64,000 nucleotides of DNA from Fibrobacter sp. UWB5 (GCF_002210295.1 NZ_MWQH01000001.1:1-64000); one strand, 5' to 3'. Counted from the first letter of the stretch, positions 29,312 through 39,009 are shown. A program made the numbers and translations. The notes: a model not told the origin generated them from the sequence alone.

Positions 29312-30364
29312 ATGAAATACGTCGGACTCCAAACCCAGATTTGGCGGAACAACCGCAACAGCATCTTGCTGCTGTGCCTGTTTCCCGTTATTATCCTGGC
29401 GATGGTGTTCGTAGTCATTTTGAGTCTTGACTATTTCGGTGTGCTTTGCCCGATTGTCGAAGGCGGGTGCCCCGAAGGCCACGCCACCTACATGAAATAC
29501 GGCATTCTGCACTGGCCCGAAGTGCGGCATAGTTTTTGGGAGGTGCTTCCTTACACTTTGCAGATTGTCGGCGTGTGGTTCATTATCGCCTATTGCGCGA
29601 ATACCGCCATTATACGGCATGCGACGCATGCGAAACCCCTTGAACGCAAAGATAACCTGCGCGTCTACAATATTGTCGAGAACCTCTGCATTGCAGGCGG
29701 AATCGAGATGCCGCAAATCAACATCGTCGAGGATAACGGTCTGAACGCGTTTGCGAGCGGAATCGACATTCCCTCGTTCACGATTACGCTCACGACCGGG
29801 CTTATAGACAAATTAAATGACGCGGAGCTCGCCGCCGTTGTGGGGCATGAACTCACGCATATCAAGAACCGTGACACGCGACTCATGGTGGTGTGTATCG
29901 TATTCGTGGGAATTTTTTCGACCATTCAGATGGTATCGATGAAGCTGCTTTCGGCAATGCTACGCGGCCCCCGCAACCATTCCCGCAGCAGGCGCGGCGG
30001 GGGAAGTGGTGGAGTTATCATCATCTTTGCGCTGATTCTTGTTTTGATCTGGAGCACCATCGGCTACTTGTTCAGCTGGCTCACGCGCCTTGCCATTTCG
30101 CGCTCCCGCGAGTACGTGGCCGATGCGGGCGGCGCCGAACTCTGTGGCGACCCCTGGGCGCTCGCTTCTGCCCTGCAAAAAATTTCGGACTATCCGGGTC
30201 TCGATACCGTGCGCCGTAGCGATGTGGCGCAACTCTACATCATCCACCCCGACGAAGAATTCGACAATGATATGAAACTCAAGGGCATCATCGCGAAGGC
30301 GAACATCATGTTCTGCACCCACCCCGATACTCCCGAGAGAATCAAGCTGTTGAAGCAGTTCTAG
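29312..30364 (+). CDS. HtpX-like M48 family membrane metalloprotease
   Basis: The 350-residue product has N-terminal hydrophobic segments near residues 20-45 and 75-100 and a further one near 230-250. The zinc site is HELTH in AAVVGHELTHIKNRDTRLM, with the third-ligand region SREYVADAGGAEL. The family performs membrane-protein quality control. It forms a two-gene unit with lemA (9 bp apart). No clear ribosome-binding site precedes its ATG. Confidence 0.9.
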   Translation: MKYVGLQTQIWRNNRNSILLLCLFPVIILAMVFVVILSLDYFGVLCPIVEGGCPEGHATYMKYGILHWPEVRHSFWEVLPYTLQIVGVWFIIAYCANTAIIRHATHAKPLERKDNLRVYNIVENLCIAGGIEMPQINIVEDNGLNAFASGIDIPSFTITLTTGLIDKLNDAELAAVVGHELTHIKNRDTRLMVVCIVFVGIFSTIQMVSMKLLSAMLRGPRNHSRSRRGGGSGGVIIIFALILVLIWSTIGYLFSWLTRLAISRSREYVADAGGAELCGDPWALASALQKISDYPGLDTVRRSDVAQLYIIHPDEEFDNDMKLKGIIAKANIMFCTHPDTPERIKLLKQF

Positions 30365-30378
30365 GGTTGTTGAAAGAT

Positions 30379-33300
30379 TTATTTTTTGTTGCTTAATTTG
30401 GATATCATTTTTGCAATTTCTGACGCCATACTTACTGCTGAACCGACGGCTGTAGCTGCAGTTCCAAATTCTTTAAGTCCAGCGCCAGTGGCGACATTGC
30501 CTACACCTTCGATAAATTTGCTTATGTTTGCAATTTGATCAAATTCAGAATTTTTATTCCTAATTTTTAAATTGTCGTTACTTTTTTCGTCTACATCTTT
30601 AAGTCCCCATGGGAACCAATAGAGAGGAGCAAATACGAAAGATTTTCCTTTTGTTGTTTGATTAATGGCCATAATGCCATTTGCAAAGATCATATTTATC
30701 AGATCTTCTTTTTTATGACCGTATTCGGAAGCGTCTATTCGAATGGTTGTTTCGTTGATTAAATTTTCAAATTTGTTTTCGTCCAGTGATTTGTAGAGAT
30801 ACATTCCTTTACCACCAAACAAAATAGCACTTTGAAAGGTTTGCAAGCTTTTACAGAATTTATCGTTGACTAGCTCATAAAATAACGTTGTTGCAGCATT
30901 GGTACGAACTCTTTTTGATGCATAAATAGTTGGACTTATAATTTCAGTTATATTTGATTCTGCAGTTGCTATAGCCGTACCTATAGCATATCTGTAGATG
31001 TTAATGAATAATTGTAGATTGGCCGTGTTATCAGCGTTAGATAATTCCTTTTTGAAATAATCCCACGGTCTTCCTAAACCGAGTGTGTCTTTGCCAAAGA
31101 ACACTTGTAAAAGAGGAATCATTTCTGCTTGTGAAAGGTCCTTGAATTGATTATTGTTGGTCTCAAAAATTTTTTCAGTATTTGCAATGTATTGTGGATC
31201 TATGCCGAGTTTTCTTGCAATATTCCAATAAGCTGAACCTGTTGTTGGGTCTGAAAAAATTAGTTTGAAGAAATATCCGAAAACTTCTTCGATAGACCAT
31301 TCCATATTGATGATGTTGTTGGATTGTAGGTCAGTATTTAGGGACTCTATTTGTGGCAATAGATCTGTACGGACGAAAATTTTAGGAATGATGTTGCTGG
31401 AAGTAACTTCTGGGTAGCTGCAATAATCATAAAGAGATGATATTGTGTTATTCCAGTATAAAGGATGGATGTAGGACTCTAATCCATCAAAGAGAATGAA
31501 AACTTTTTTATGTGATACTTTCAGAAGTTCGTTAAAAATTTGTAAATCACCTACGATTCCTAGAAGAACATCTACGCTTTCCGTGTACTTGATATAATCT
31601 ATTCCTGAAAATTCTTTGTCATAAGGCATTTCAACAAAAAATTCAGGCTTGTCGGCATTCATTGCATGCCTTTGTTGTTTGACCATCTTGCGAATTTTTG
31701 CTAGACTTTCATTTCCGTCGTCATGTAACAATTTTGTCCAAATGTATATTCGCCAAAAATTGGAGAATATAAAATCTTTATCAAAACTATGTTTAGCTAT
31801 ATCAGTTAAGAGAAGCTTCTCTTCCCTTTTTTGGGGTGTTGCATTTATAAAAATGTAATCGTCATTATCGTCTTTTTGACTGGATGATCTTTTGATATTG
31901 TTGGAAATCTGGTTGTTTTGGAGAGCTTTATATAAATATGTTTTCCCCGTTCCCATGCGTCCGCAAATGATGAATTTGTCTCTATCGAAGAAATTGTTCA
32001 TGCATGTTCTATAGAAGAATGTACTTTCGTTTATAGCGCTGTCTTCTGCGCTATTTGCGGACTCTTTCAAAACTTTTCTTAAATGCTGAAGGATGATGCT
32101 TCTTAAATCAAATAAATTAGAATTTGCATCTTTAGCTATTAGATGCGCTTGCTCATTTGAGAAAGCTTTTTTATCAATTTCATTGTAGTATTCGCGTAAT
32201 GCATGTGCTATAGAACCAAATACTGTGCCAAGTATCCCGCTTGGGAAACATTTTCTATCAATTTCATTAAATAGGAGAGTGTAGTCCGAGAATTGGTTGT
32301 CCCTATCTGTTGAGGTGTTCATGTCAATGAATTTTTCATTTGCAGCATAATCGCCTATTCCAATCCTTTCTAGATTATCATTTCGATGAATCGGAATTCT
32401 TGCCGGAACATTTTTTTTGTCATAAACACCCATAATGAACGCTTCCATTCGATTATAGGCTTCCATTAAAACGTTGTCTTCTTTATAATTTTTCGGTAAA
32501 ATTGAATATGCTAGGATTAGCTCGAATAGATTTTCGTTTTTAACATGTTGAGCTAAAAGATTTATTAATCCTGGTTCGTTTTGCCTGCTTAATCCAAAGA
32601 AACCTACAACGCATGATGATAAATGTAATGTTGCAGTTCCAAAGATATCATTGAATCCGGTTCTGGAATCGATCAGGATTGCGTCCACATTTAAGGTCTT
32701 TAACTGTTCAAATAGAGCGTTGAAACTTTTGATCACTTTTTGGGTGTTGCCTAAGTTCAACTTAGCCAAGCCCTCTAAGTAGTCTTGCCTATTTGGACTT
32801 TTTAGCGCATTATCTTCTGTAACACCTTCGTTTAGATTCCCTGCAGGGACGAGCCAGATACGATCAAGTGCTGGATTATAGTCGTTGCTTTGATTACGAG
32901 CTCCAACATTTAATATATAATCATTTATGTTGACATCTTTTCCCATAAATTGGGAATCACATAAAAATTCAACAAGTCCGTTTTTTTTGCCTTCTATTAG
33001 TTCCTCGTGTTCGGATAGATCAAAGAAATTGAGGTATCCGGGAGCCTCTAAATCACAATCAATAATTGCGACGTTCTTTCCTTGTGCTGCTAAATGCAAT
33101 GCATATGAAGCCATTGCAGTGGTTCTGCCAACGCCTCCCTTGTGGCTATAAAATGTGATGATGGGAATCTCTGTTTCGTCATCTTTAGTGAGGTTGATTT
33201 TTGATGTGCTATAAAATGAGTCAAATCTATAACGAGGACCGTAATCAATGTTATTCGGATTGTTGACGATATTGGAATAAAATGAATCTTCTAAATCTGC

Positions 33301-33561
33301 AAAAGGAAGGACCTTGAAGAAGATTTTTATATAATCATTTCCTTTAATTGGCTCTAAATCAGAAAAAGATTTCGTTTCTTTGCAGAAATTATCAAATTTT
33401 TGTTTGATATCTGTATAATATTGGCAATCATGAACGAATATATATACATCTATTTGAAATCCTGTTCGGATAAAGATTTTAAATTTTTCTGTTTCGTCGT
33501 TTTTAAGTTCTTTTAGGAGGAAAAGTTTTAATGCTTGGGCGTATTTTGAAATAAATGTCAT
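30379..33561 (-). CDS. KGGVGR-variant dual P-loop ATPase (copy 1)
   Basis: This 1060-residue protein has an N-terminal domain of about 130 residues ending in YGPRYRFDSF. A MinD/ParA-like ATPase domain follows, with deviant Walker A KGGVGRTT (141-148), IIDCDLEAPG and ILIDSRTGFND. A second P-loop GRMGTGKT (534-541) introduces a STAND- or AAA-like half. The last ~45 residues are rich in Gly and Ala (GNVATGAGLKEF) and may contact membrane. The gene is AT-rich compared with the flanking host genes. AGGAG precedes the start, 14 bp after its HEPN-like partner. It is clearly paralogous to 44510-47626. Its function is unknown; a defence ATPase is plausible from architecture and context. Confidence 0.85.
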   Translation of the reverse strand: MTFISKYAQALKLFLLKELKNDETEKFKIFIRTGFQIDVYIFVHDCQYYTDIKQKFDNFCKETKSFSDLEPIKGNDYIKIFFKVLPFADLEDSFYSNIVNNPNNIDYGPRYRFDSFYSTSKINLTKDDETEIPIITFYSHKGGVGRTTAMASYALHLAAQGKNVAIIDCDLEAPGYLNFFDLSEHEELIEGKKNGLVEFLCDSQFMGKDVNINDYILNVGARNQSNDYNPALDRIWLVPAGNLNEGVTEDNALKSPNRQDYLEGLAKLNLGNTQKVIKSFNALFEQLKTLNVDAILIDSRTGFNDIFGTATLHLSSCVVGFFGLSRQNEPGLINLLAQHVKNENLFELILAYSILPKNYKEDNVLMEAYNRMEAFIMGVYDKKNVPARIPIHRNDNLERIGIGDYAANEKFIDMNTSTDRDNQFSDYTLLFNEIDRKCFPSGILGTVFGSIAHALREYYNEIDKKAFSNEQAHLIAKDANSNLFDLRSIILQHLRKVLKESANSAEDSAINESTFFYRTCMNNFFDRDKFIICGRMGTGKTYLYKALQNNQISNNIKRSSSQKDDNDDYIFINATPQKREEKLLLTDIAKHSFDKDFIFSNFWRIYIWTKLLHDDGNESLAKIRKMVKQQRHAMNADKPEFFVEMPYDKEFSGIDYIKYTESVDVLLGIVGDLQIFNELLKVSHKKVFILFDGLESYIHPLYWNNTISSLYDYCSYPEVTSSNIIPKIFVRTDLLPQIESLNTDLQSNNIINMEWSIEEVFGYFFKLIFSDPTTGSAYWNIARKLGIDPQYIANTEKIFETNNNQFKDLSQAEMIPLLQVFFGKDTLGLGRPWDYFKKELSNADNTANLQLFINIYRYAIGTAIATAESNITEIISPTIYASKRVRTNAATTLFYELVNDKFCKSLQTFQSAILFGGKGMYLYKSLDENKFENLINETTIRIDASEYGHKKEDLINMIFANGIMAINQTTKGKSFVFAPLYWFPWGLKDVDEKSNDNLKIRNKNSEFDQIANISKFIEGVGNVATGAGLKEFGTAATAVGSAVSMASEIAKMISKLSNKK

Positions 33562-33575
33562 AATGAACTCCTTTT

Positions 33576-35318
33576 TTATGCATGGTTTATAGCAGCGAAG
33601 ATGGTTTCACACAGTTTTATCAGTTGTTCTAAAGTCTCCTGTTGCAAGGCATTTTCTTTTTCAATGCATATCCATTTTTCACTTTCGTTCTCTGTGTATC
33701 GAAGGCTTGTGTCCCAATTTTGAATTAAGGTGATAACTTTGTTTTTTATAGCAGCATTCTCAATAGGAATATCTTCGGTAGAAGATAGATATGGTACATC
33801 ATTTGTGATAAGAGTGTTTTCAATGTTTCTATTGTTTAAGACATTGGTTATAATTTCATAGAAGTGATGATCTTCTACAGAATGAAAACAAGTACGATTC
33901 CATTTCCCTACAAAATTTTTTTGTTTCCATTCTTCAAATTCTTTTTGTTTCCATTCATCTATGAGCTTATTTAGCTCTATTAGTGCTTTTGAATCTTTTT
34001 CATATTGTTCGATACCTTTCTCATTAGAATACTTTTCGTCATTTTTTTGGGGATATTGTCGATTAGAGCGCCAGCATTTTTTGATGTTGTTCCAATTGAC
34101 TTTATAATAATCTATATGAGTATTTTGAGTGAATTCTATATCTAAATCTGTTATTCTTTCTCCTTTAAATCGTCCTCCTTCGTATGCAGCATAAATTGTC
34201 AATGCTTCTAATATATATCCTGTTAAATAGTAGATATCTTTTAGTAAGTAATTTTTTTTCTCTAATTCATCATTGAAATGCTTGAATTTCTTCTTAAGCA
34301 AAACATCATTTTTATCCAGTTCCGCTTCAAGATTTGATAAAACCTTCCTATCCCTTAACAAGATTTTGTATTCTTTAGATTGGTATACATCTTTTTTTGT
34401 ATATGATTTATGTTGCTTGCGGAAAATCTTATTTTTTCTTAATTGAGATTCTTGTTTGTCTAAGTATGTTATATACTCTGTTTCGTCCAGTTGCTTTTTT
34501 AATTTATCTATATTTTCTTCTAAATAAGTTTTTTGTTCATTAATTGTTTTTTCTACATCTTTTATAAATGCATCAATTTCTTCTAATTTATTGATGTCGT
34601 CATTTAATTCTTGGAAAATTGCGTTCAAATTTGAATCATACGATTTCAATTTATTGCTTAATGCTTTTGTTTGGTGCTCTTGATTATTTAGTTTAATTGA
34701 AAATTCTTCTAATAGATGTGCATTTTCATTTTCTTGCAATTCCTCTCGCTTCAAAGATTCGCTATGTATCCTTTGCGGAAATTCTTGGTCAATTTCGTTT
34801 GCAATAGATTCTAGCTGATGTACACAATCTTTCAATTTGGAAGATAGTTGTTCTAGAAAAATACTATTTTCTTTAATTTTAAGTTTTTGTTCCCTTTGCC
34901 GAATAAAATCTTCTTTTAATTGAGCATTAATTGTTTCTAAGAGCGTAGTTGGTTGGCATGTAGAATTATCGGATTCATTTAACAAATCATTCTGCTGGAT
35001 TAACCACATCGTGCTATTTTGTAATTGGTTCGAGATGTTTGCTAATGGTTCCGTTTTTTCTTGGTAAAAGGCATTTGTTTCTTGCAACCATTCTCGATGT
35101 TTATCTATAGATGCAGTTTGTTTCTGCAGCAAGGAAATCCATTTTTTTAGGAGTGCATATTTTTTTGCAATATAATCTTCTTTACTTATTAATTGAATGG
35201 CTTTTTCTTTTAACAAATCGCTTTTTTTTGGTGTTATTTCCCATTCTGTATTTTTGAAAAACATTTGACATGCTGCCAAATGTCTTTTTGCTGTATATAG
35301 ATACTCCCTATGTTTCAT
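33576..35318 (-). CDS. HEPN-like protein split by a long coiled coil (partner of copy 1)
   Basis: The product is about 580 residues. The first ~25 residues (HREYLYTAKRHLAAC) and a later segment (LLKDIYYLTGYILEA) align with the start and residues 35-49 of the 231-residue paralogue at 43796. In this copy they are separated by roughly 320 residues of predominantly charged, Leu/Ile-spaced helix that looks like coiled coil. The YYLxGYxxEA segment is typical of HEPN folds, but I see no R-x4-6-H RNase motif. The start at 35318 aligns with the paralogue; an in-frame ATG at 35327 would add three residues. Role unknown; always next to the KGGVGR ATPase here. Confidence 0.75.
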   Translation of the reverse strand: MKHREYLYTAKRHLAACQMFFKNTEWEITPKKSDLLKEKAIQLISKEDYIAKKYALLKKWISLLQKQTASIDKHREWLQETNAFYQEKTEPLANISNQLQNSTMWLIQQNDLLNESDNSTCQPTTLLETINAQLKEDFIRQREQKLKIKENSIFLEQLSSKLKDCVHQLESIANEIDQEFPQRIHSESLKREELQENENAHLLEEFSIKLNNQEHQTKALSNKLKSYDSNLNAIFQELNDDINKLEEIDAFIKDVEKTINEQKTYLEENIDKLKKQLDETEYITYLDKQESQLRKNKIFRKQHKSYTKKDVYQSKEYKILLRDRKVLSNLEAELDKNDVLLKKKFKHFNDELEKKNYLLKDIYYLTGYILEALTIYAAYEGGRFKGERITDLDIEFTQNTHIDYYKVNWNNIKKCWRSNRQYPQKNDEKYSNEKGIEQYEKDSKALIELNKLIDEWKQKEFEEWKQKNFVGKWNRTCFHSVEDHHFYEIITNVLNNRNIENTLITNDVPYLSSTEDIPIENAAIKNKVITLIQNWDTSLRYTENESEKWICIEKENALQQETLEQLIKLCETIFAAINHA

Positions 35319-35334
35319 TGTGTTCATATCACGA

Positions 35335-35340
35335 AATATA
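35335..35340 (-). promoter_or_regulatory. Shared promoter box of HEPN/KGGVGR module 1
   Basis: On the - strand, AAAAAAGAGATATATTTCG ends a few bases before the start codons at 35327 and 35318. The other module has AAAAAAGTGATATATTTCA at the same place (43774-43791). TATATT is the probable -10 box, so the message would be leaderless or nearly so. No Shine-Dalgarno sequence is visible in either copy. Confidence 0.5.
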
Positions 35341-35428
35341 TCTCTTTTTTCTAGAAAAGACTAATAATTATATGAAAAGAGATGCTTTACGTCTAAACTG
35401 TTCGAATCCTCCAAAGTAGATCGTGCTA

Positions 35429-36421
35429 TTAAAAAGCCCGGAGGGCGGATTTGTAATGTCCGTCCTCGCGAACTTCCAGAATTTTTGCGTTGACAAGTCG
35501 CTTGAAAACTCTGTCCAGTTTCTTGCCTCGCCAGTGCAGCCTACCTTTTATTGCGCCGTAGGCTTTCCATGTCTGCAGAATTTCAAGAACTGCATCAAAG
35601 CCTTGCAGTCTTTTACGCGATGCACGCGTATTGGGCAGTCCAAGAATGCAGCATTTATCTTTCTCTGAAAAATCTCTGTAGCCAGCTCCCTCAGCGCAAC
35701 GCGACATCAGCACGATGCTGCAGTCGTCAGAGGTTTTTTGCTTTACAAGATTTTCGAAAGTGCTGTTCAACATTCGCGACATGTAATCGGCGTCGCAAGC
35801 GGAAGCTAGCTTTACTAAGCGGGTAAGGGAAGGAGAAAGGACTTTATCCCGTTTGTTATAAAAACCAGTCTCCGTGCCGTCGGACATCAAGATGAATCCC
35901 GAAATTTGATTCAAGTTCCCCTTGATAATCTTCATGCTTGCGATGGCGTCGCTTGATGTCGTAAAGACTGTGGTATTTGCAAACTCACCGTTTTCTGGGT
36001 GGGAGGCTACAAGCACCTTGTCATCTTTGACATAGCCGATGACTCCATCTCCGATGTGGCAAATGATGAATTTTCCAGCCTTTTCTGCAACGAATAGCAA
36101 GGTAGAGGCAAGATCTTTGATGGTACATTTTTTTTCAAGACAGAGTGCGTTGAGGCTGTTGCCTACGACTGCGAGAATATTCTGCTTTACAACGACTCCG
36201 TCTTCGTTGATTATGGCGTCAAAGTTGTCTGCCATGTAGTCGCAAATCGTTTTCGCAACGGTTTCGGCTCCAAAGTGCGAGAGAAAGGCGGAGCCCGCCC
36301 CGTCGGCAAGGGCGCACACGGTGCATGAACCTTTGACGATGGAGTAGGTCTTGTCTTGGCAGGGGGTGTCGGTTTTCAGGTGACCCTTGCCTTGCACGGC
36401 GCATTGCTGTGTATACCACAT
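35429..36421 (-). CDS. PP2C-like protein phosphatase of a TerY-P triad
   Basis: The 330-residue product has PP2C metal-site motifs: CALADGAGSAFLSHFGAE near residue 35, ILMSDGTETGFYN in the middle, and SDDCSIVLMSR. It should dephosphorylate Ser/Thr residues, probably opposing the kinase two genes upstream. The ~80-residue C-terminal tail (GFDAVLEILQTWKAYGAIKG, then KLDRVFKRLVNAKILE) looks like a winged helix. The ATG at 36421 lies 1 bp after the VWA stop, with GGAG 8 nt upstream. It resembles the YegK-type member of the kinase-VWA-PP2C triad. The last codons form GCCC-TCC-GGGC before TTTTT, a possible built-in terminator. Confidence 0.82.
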   Translation of the reverse strand: MWYTQQCAVQGKGHLKTDTPCQDKTYSIVKGSCTVCALADGAGSAFLSHFGAETVAKTICDYMADNFDAIINEDGVVVKQNILAVVGNSLNALCLEKKCTIKDLASTLLFVAEKAGKFIICHIGDGVIGYVKDDKVLVASHPENGEFANTTVFTTSSDAIASMKIIKGNLNQISGFILMSDGTETGFYNKRDKVLSPSLTRLVKLASACDADYMSRMLNSTFENLVKQKTSDDCSIVLMSRCAEGAGYRDFSEKDKCCILGLPNTRASRKRLQGFDAVLEILQTWKAYGAIKGRLHWRGKKLDRVFKRLVNAKILEVREDGHYKSALRAF

Positions 36422-36422
36422 G

Positions 36423-37109
36423 CTACAGCTCCGCCCAGCCATTGATACCGTCTGTATCCAGCTTGATTTTGTCGCCCGGAGAGGACTGCGTCACTTTCGA
36501 CACGCTCTTACTGAGCCAGGCGAAAAATTCCTTGAAGTTCAATCCCTGCAGCTTGAGGGGCGGGCGCTTTGGAGAGAACCTTGCCAGCACATCCATATCG
36601 GCTTCTTCGCCGATACCGATGGGGAAGACGGTCAGCTTGCGTTCGTTGACCATGTCGCAGGTACGCTGGATTGCCCTTGAGAGTTCCGAGTTGTCGCCAT
36701 TGGGCCTGCCGTCCGTCATCAAGACGATCCACGGCTGGTAATAATCCACACCGCTGCTCTTGTATTCGGACTTGCGCTGTTCCAGCATGTCGAGCGCCAT
36801 GTTCATGGCTTCGCCCATGGGTGTACCTCCATTGGCGTAAAACTCAGGTGTTTCGGACTGGTGCTCAAGGGTGTTGAAGTCTGTTTTGCGAGTGACTGTT
36901 CCACCGAATGTCACGACCGAAATCTCGGCGGAGTACAGGGCGGTTTCATCGCTGCGCACCGCGTCGTAAAACAGACGTACTCCTTCACTGAGTTCGTTGA
37001 TGGGATCTCCGCTCATCGAACCGCTAGTATCCAGAACGAGACACACCGGCACGCGGGTGGAGGGGTTGTTTTCGAGGTCTTCGAGGTTGAGGAGAGTTTC
37101 TTTTTCCAT
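36423..37109 (-). CDS. TerY-like von Willebrand factor A domain protein
   Basis: The 228-residue product is a single VWA domain with an intact MIDAS: DTSGSMSG near residue 27, a Thr in GGTPMGEAMN and the Asp of LMTDGRPNG. In the TerY-P triads described by Aravind and co-workers (E. coli YegL type), VWA, kinase and PP2C genes are adjacent, and the VWA protein is proposed to act as a metal-dependent scaffold or substrate. No TerD or TerC gene is nearby. The AAGGA site before the ATG supports this start. Confidence 0.87.
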   Translation of the reverse strand: MEKETLLNLEDLENNPSTRVPVCLVLDTSGSMSGDPINELSEGVRLFYDAVRSDETALYSAEISVVTFGGTVTRKTDFNTLEHQSETPEFYANGGTPMGEAMNMALDMLEQRKSEYKSSGVDYYQPWIVLMTDGRPNGDNSELSRAIQRTCDMVNERKLTVFPIGIGEEADMDVLARFSPKRPPLKLQGLNFKEFFAWLSKSVSKVTQSSPGDKIKLDTDGINGWAEL

Positions 37110-37146
37110 GATGTTTTTCCTTATGTTTTGATTGTTGGTGTTAGAG

Positions 37147-38370
37147 TTAATGGAATAAGCAGTTGAAAAAACTGCGAGATTTACTTTGAACGGTCTTCCT
37201 TACAGGGGCTCGTGAAGTGCGATTTCTCAATTGACGGCTAAGCCATATCTTTCGTTGGCACTCCATGCAGATTCCCTCTTTGGTAAAATGAGATTGATCA
37301 GTGTCTTCGTTGCAGCGTGGGCACACAACGTAGGTAACCCCTTTTTGCTTCTTGAAACGAGTCGGGTAAAGTTCTTCTGACATTTTGTCCTGCTCGCCTA
37401 ATTTCCCCGTATCAAGTAAGCCTAGGTAGTAGTTGAGTTTTTTGTACCATTCAAAGGCGCCTAATCGAGTGTTCTCAGTAGAATATTTACCCCCCTTGCT
37501 GAAAGTCTCATAGAAAGCCTCTTTTAGGTATTTGGGCAGGTGGCTCCACAGGAATCTCCAGGGACCGTTGGGAGTCTTCTTGTTAGATTTCTCTCCAAGG
37601 GGGTACGAAAAATCCATGTTGATGATGTTTCCCTGGGAAGTTTCGCCTCCTTTCTGGTTGTATGGCATTTGCCCTGTTACCATCAAAGAGAACAGAAGGA
37701 CTGCCACGGCAAAATTTTCGTTGCCTATAGTGCGAAGGAAGCTGTTGTATGCACCCTTGTTTTGCAGTTCGGGTGCGGTAAACGGAATGGTTCCTACAGC
37801 GCAGGGATATCCATCTACTTGGTAAGAGTCGCAGTCTACGAAGTACACTTCCTTGGGTGTTCTAACCAGAATGTTATCCGGGTTGATGTCTCCAAGAACG
37901 ATCCCCTTTGAATGTAGGTAGCCGATTCTTCGTAAGATGTTGACGCAAAGCTCAGTCAGGTCGCGTTTCCGCCAGTGAGGAAATGTCTTCTTAAGAAGCG
38001 GCTTGATGTAAAGGTTGCGGAGCTTTACGCCATCTGCCTTCTCCATCAGGTAGCCTACAAATTCGTTTTTCGAGTTGTAAAGTAGTGCCTTAGGAAGGCA
38101 GATTCCGGGGCAAGAGAGGCCCATGCGCAGCAACGCCTGGAGCTTCGCGAGCCTATGGGACGTGGTCTTTTCAGGCTTGTAAACTTTAGCCACGTAGGGT
38201 GTGTTTGTCTTGAAAACCGAACCCTCACCACCTTCACCCAATACAGAGCCAAGCGTCACAGACTGTTGGTTTTGCGTATGCAGAACATCGCCTGGTTTGA
38301 CAGACTTGGTCACAGGGAGCCTTCGATCAGGGGCAATTTTTTGCATAGGCTTATTCAAAATCGGGTTCAT
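37147..38370 (-). CDS. Protein kinase with C-terminal zinc ribbon (TerY-P triad)
   Basis: The 407-residue product has the glycine-rich loop LGEGGEGSVF, a probable ATP-binding Lys in YVAKVYKP, a catalytic loop GDINPDNILV (GD replaces RD) and metal-binding VDCDSYQ in place of DFG. The APE-like TAPEL is present. The C terminus has a zinc ribbon (CPRCNED and CMEC) and a basic tail. This is the YegI-like kinase family. The frame opens further upstream but GGAGA lies 8 nt before the ATG at 38370, so I chose that start. It overlaps the preceding gene by 20 bp. Confidence 0.83.
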   Translation of the reverse strand: MNPILNKPMQKIAPDRRLPVTKSVKPGDVLHTQNQQSVTLGSVLGEGGEGSVFKTNTPYVAKVYKPEKTTSHRLAKLQALLRMGLSCPGICLPKALLYNSKNEFVGYLMEKADGVKLRNLYIKPLLKKTFPHWRKRDLTELCVNILRRIGYLHSKGIVLGDINPDNILVRTPKEVYFVDCDSYQVDGYPCAVGTIPFTAPELQNKGAYNSFLRTIGNENFAVAVLLFSLMVTGQMPYNQKGGETSQGNIINMDFSYPLGEKSNKKTPNGPWRFLWSHLPKYLKEAFYETFSKGGKYSTENTRLGAFEWYKKLNYYLGLLDTGKLGEQDKMSEELYPTRFKKQKGVTYVVCPRCNEDTDQSHFTKEGICMECQRKIWLSRQLRNRTSRAPVRKTVQSKSRSFFNCLFH

Positions 38371-38962
38371 CGTTGTTCTCCATGGATTCATTGTCATGGG
38401 AAGTCGCCTTTCTAGGCAGACTCGCATGTACATTTGGCGGACAGATGGCATTCATGGCGATGATTTCGCCAAGTCTTCTGCAGTGCGACAAGGCATCATC
38501 TGGGAAAATGATGTCATACCGCTCATTAGTGAAATCCATTTCCGTAGTTACGGCGTCAGGCGAAACTTGCTTCAGAAAGCGTTCATTACAGACTCTTTTA
38601 CGGTGATTCTCGCCTTCTTTTTCTGTAAAATACCCTCGAATCTCAAACGTTTCGTCACCAAAAAATGCGTGCAGTATCAGGTTATAATCGGCTAAGCCAT
38701 CTTGGAGGTTCACTGCAATGAAATAGCGGCACGCATCGTCATTAAACCAGTCTACAATAGTGCCTGTATTGCGCCAATCCAATTGAACGAGGTCTATGTC
38801 TTTTTGTGTAATTGGAGGCATCCTGTCGTTTAAGGGCACCTTTTTCGCGACAACATAGCCATCGGTGCTTTTTGTATCAAGTGACAATGTTATGCTGCCG
38901 TTTTGGTTGTTTAGACATGTGTAACCGAAGGGAAACATGTCGATCAATTGTTTAGATTCCAT
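38351..38962 (-). CDS. Unrecognised 203-residue protein upstream of the kinase
   Basis: I do not recognise a family. The protein is soluble by appearance and acidic at the C terminus (SMENNDEPDFE), with aromatic-rich segments (FPFGYTCLNN, LILHAFFGDETFEIRGYFTE). AAGGAG stands 9 nt before the ATG at 38962, and the 3' end overlaps the kinase gene by 20 bp, so it is translated with the triad. It may be an adaptor or kinase substrate; this is inferred from position only. Confidence 0.7.
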   Translation of the reverse strand: MESKQLIDMFPFGYTCLNNQNGSITLSLDTKSTDGYVVAKKVPLNDRMPPITQKDIDLVQLDWRNTGTIVDWFNDDACRYFIAVNLQDGLADYNLILHAFFGDETFEIRGYFTEKEGENHRKRVCNERFLKQVSPDAVTTEMDFTNERYDIIFPDDALSHCRRLGEIIAMNAICPPNVHASLPRKATSHDNESMENNDEPDFE

Positions 38963-39009
38963 GAATTAAGGCTCCTTTGGAATAAGTGGCGTTAAGAAAA
39001 ATAAAGGGT

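Noticed and set aside
35429-38451. Tellurite-resistance operon
   Set aside because: Only the kinase-VWA-PP2C triad is present. No TerC- or TerD-family gene is seen, so a tellurite label would be unsupported.
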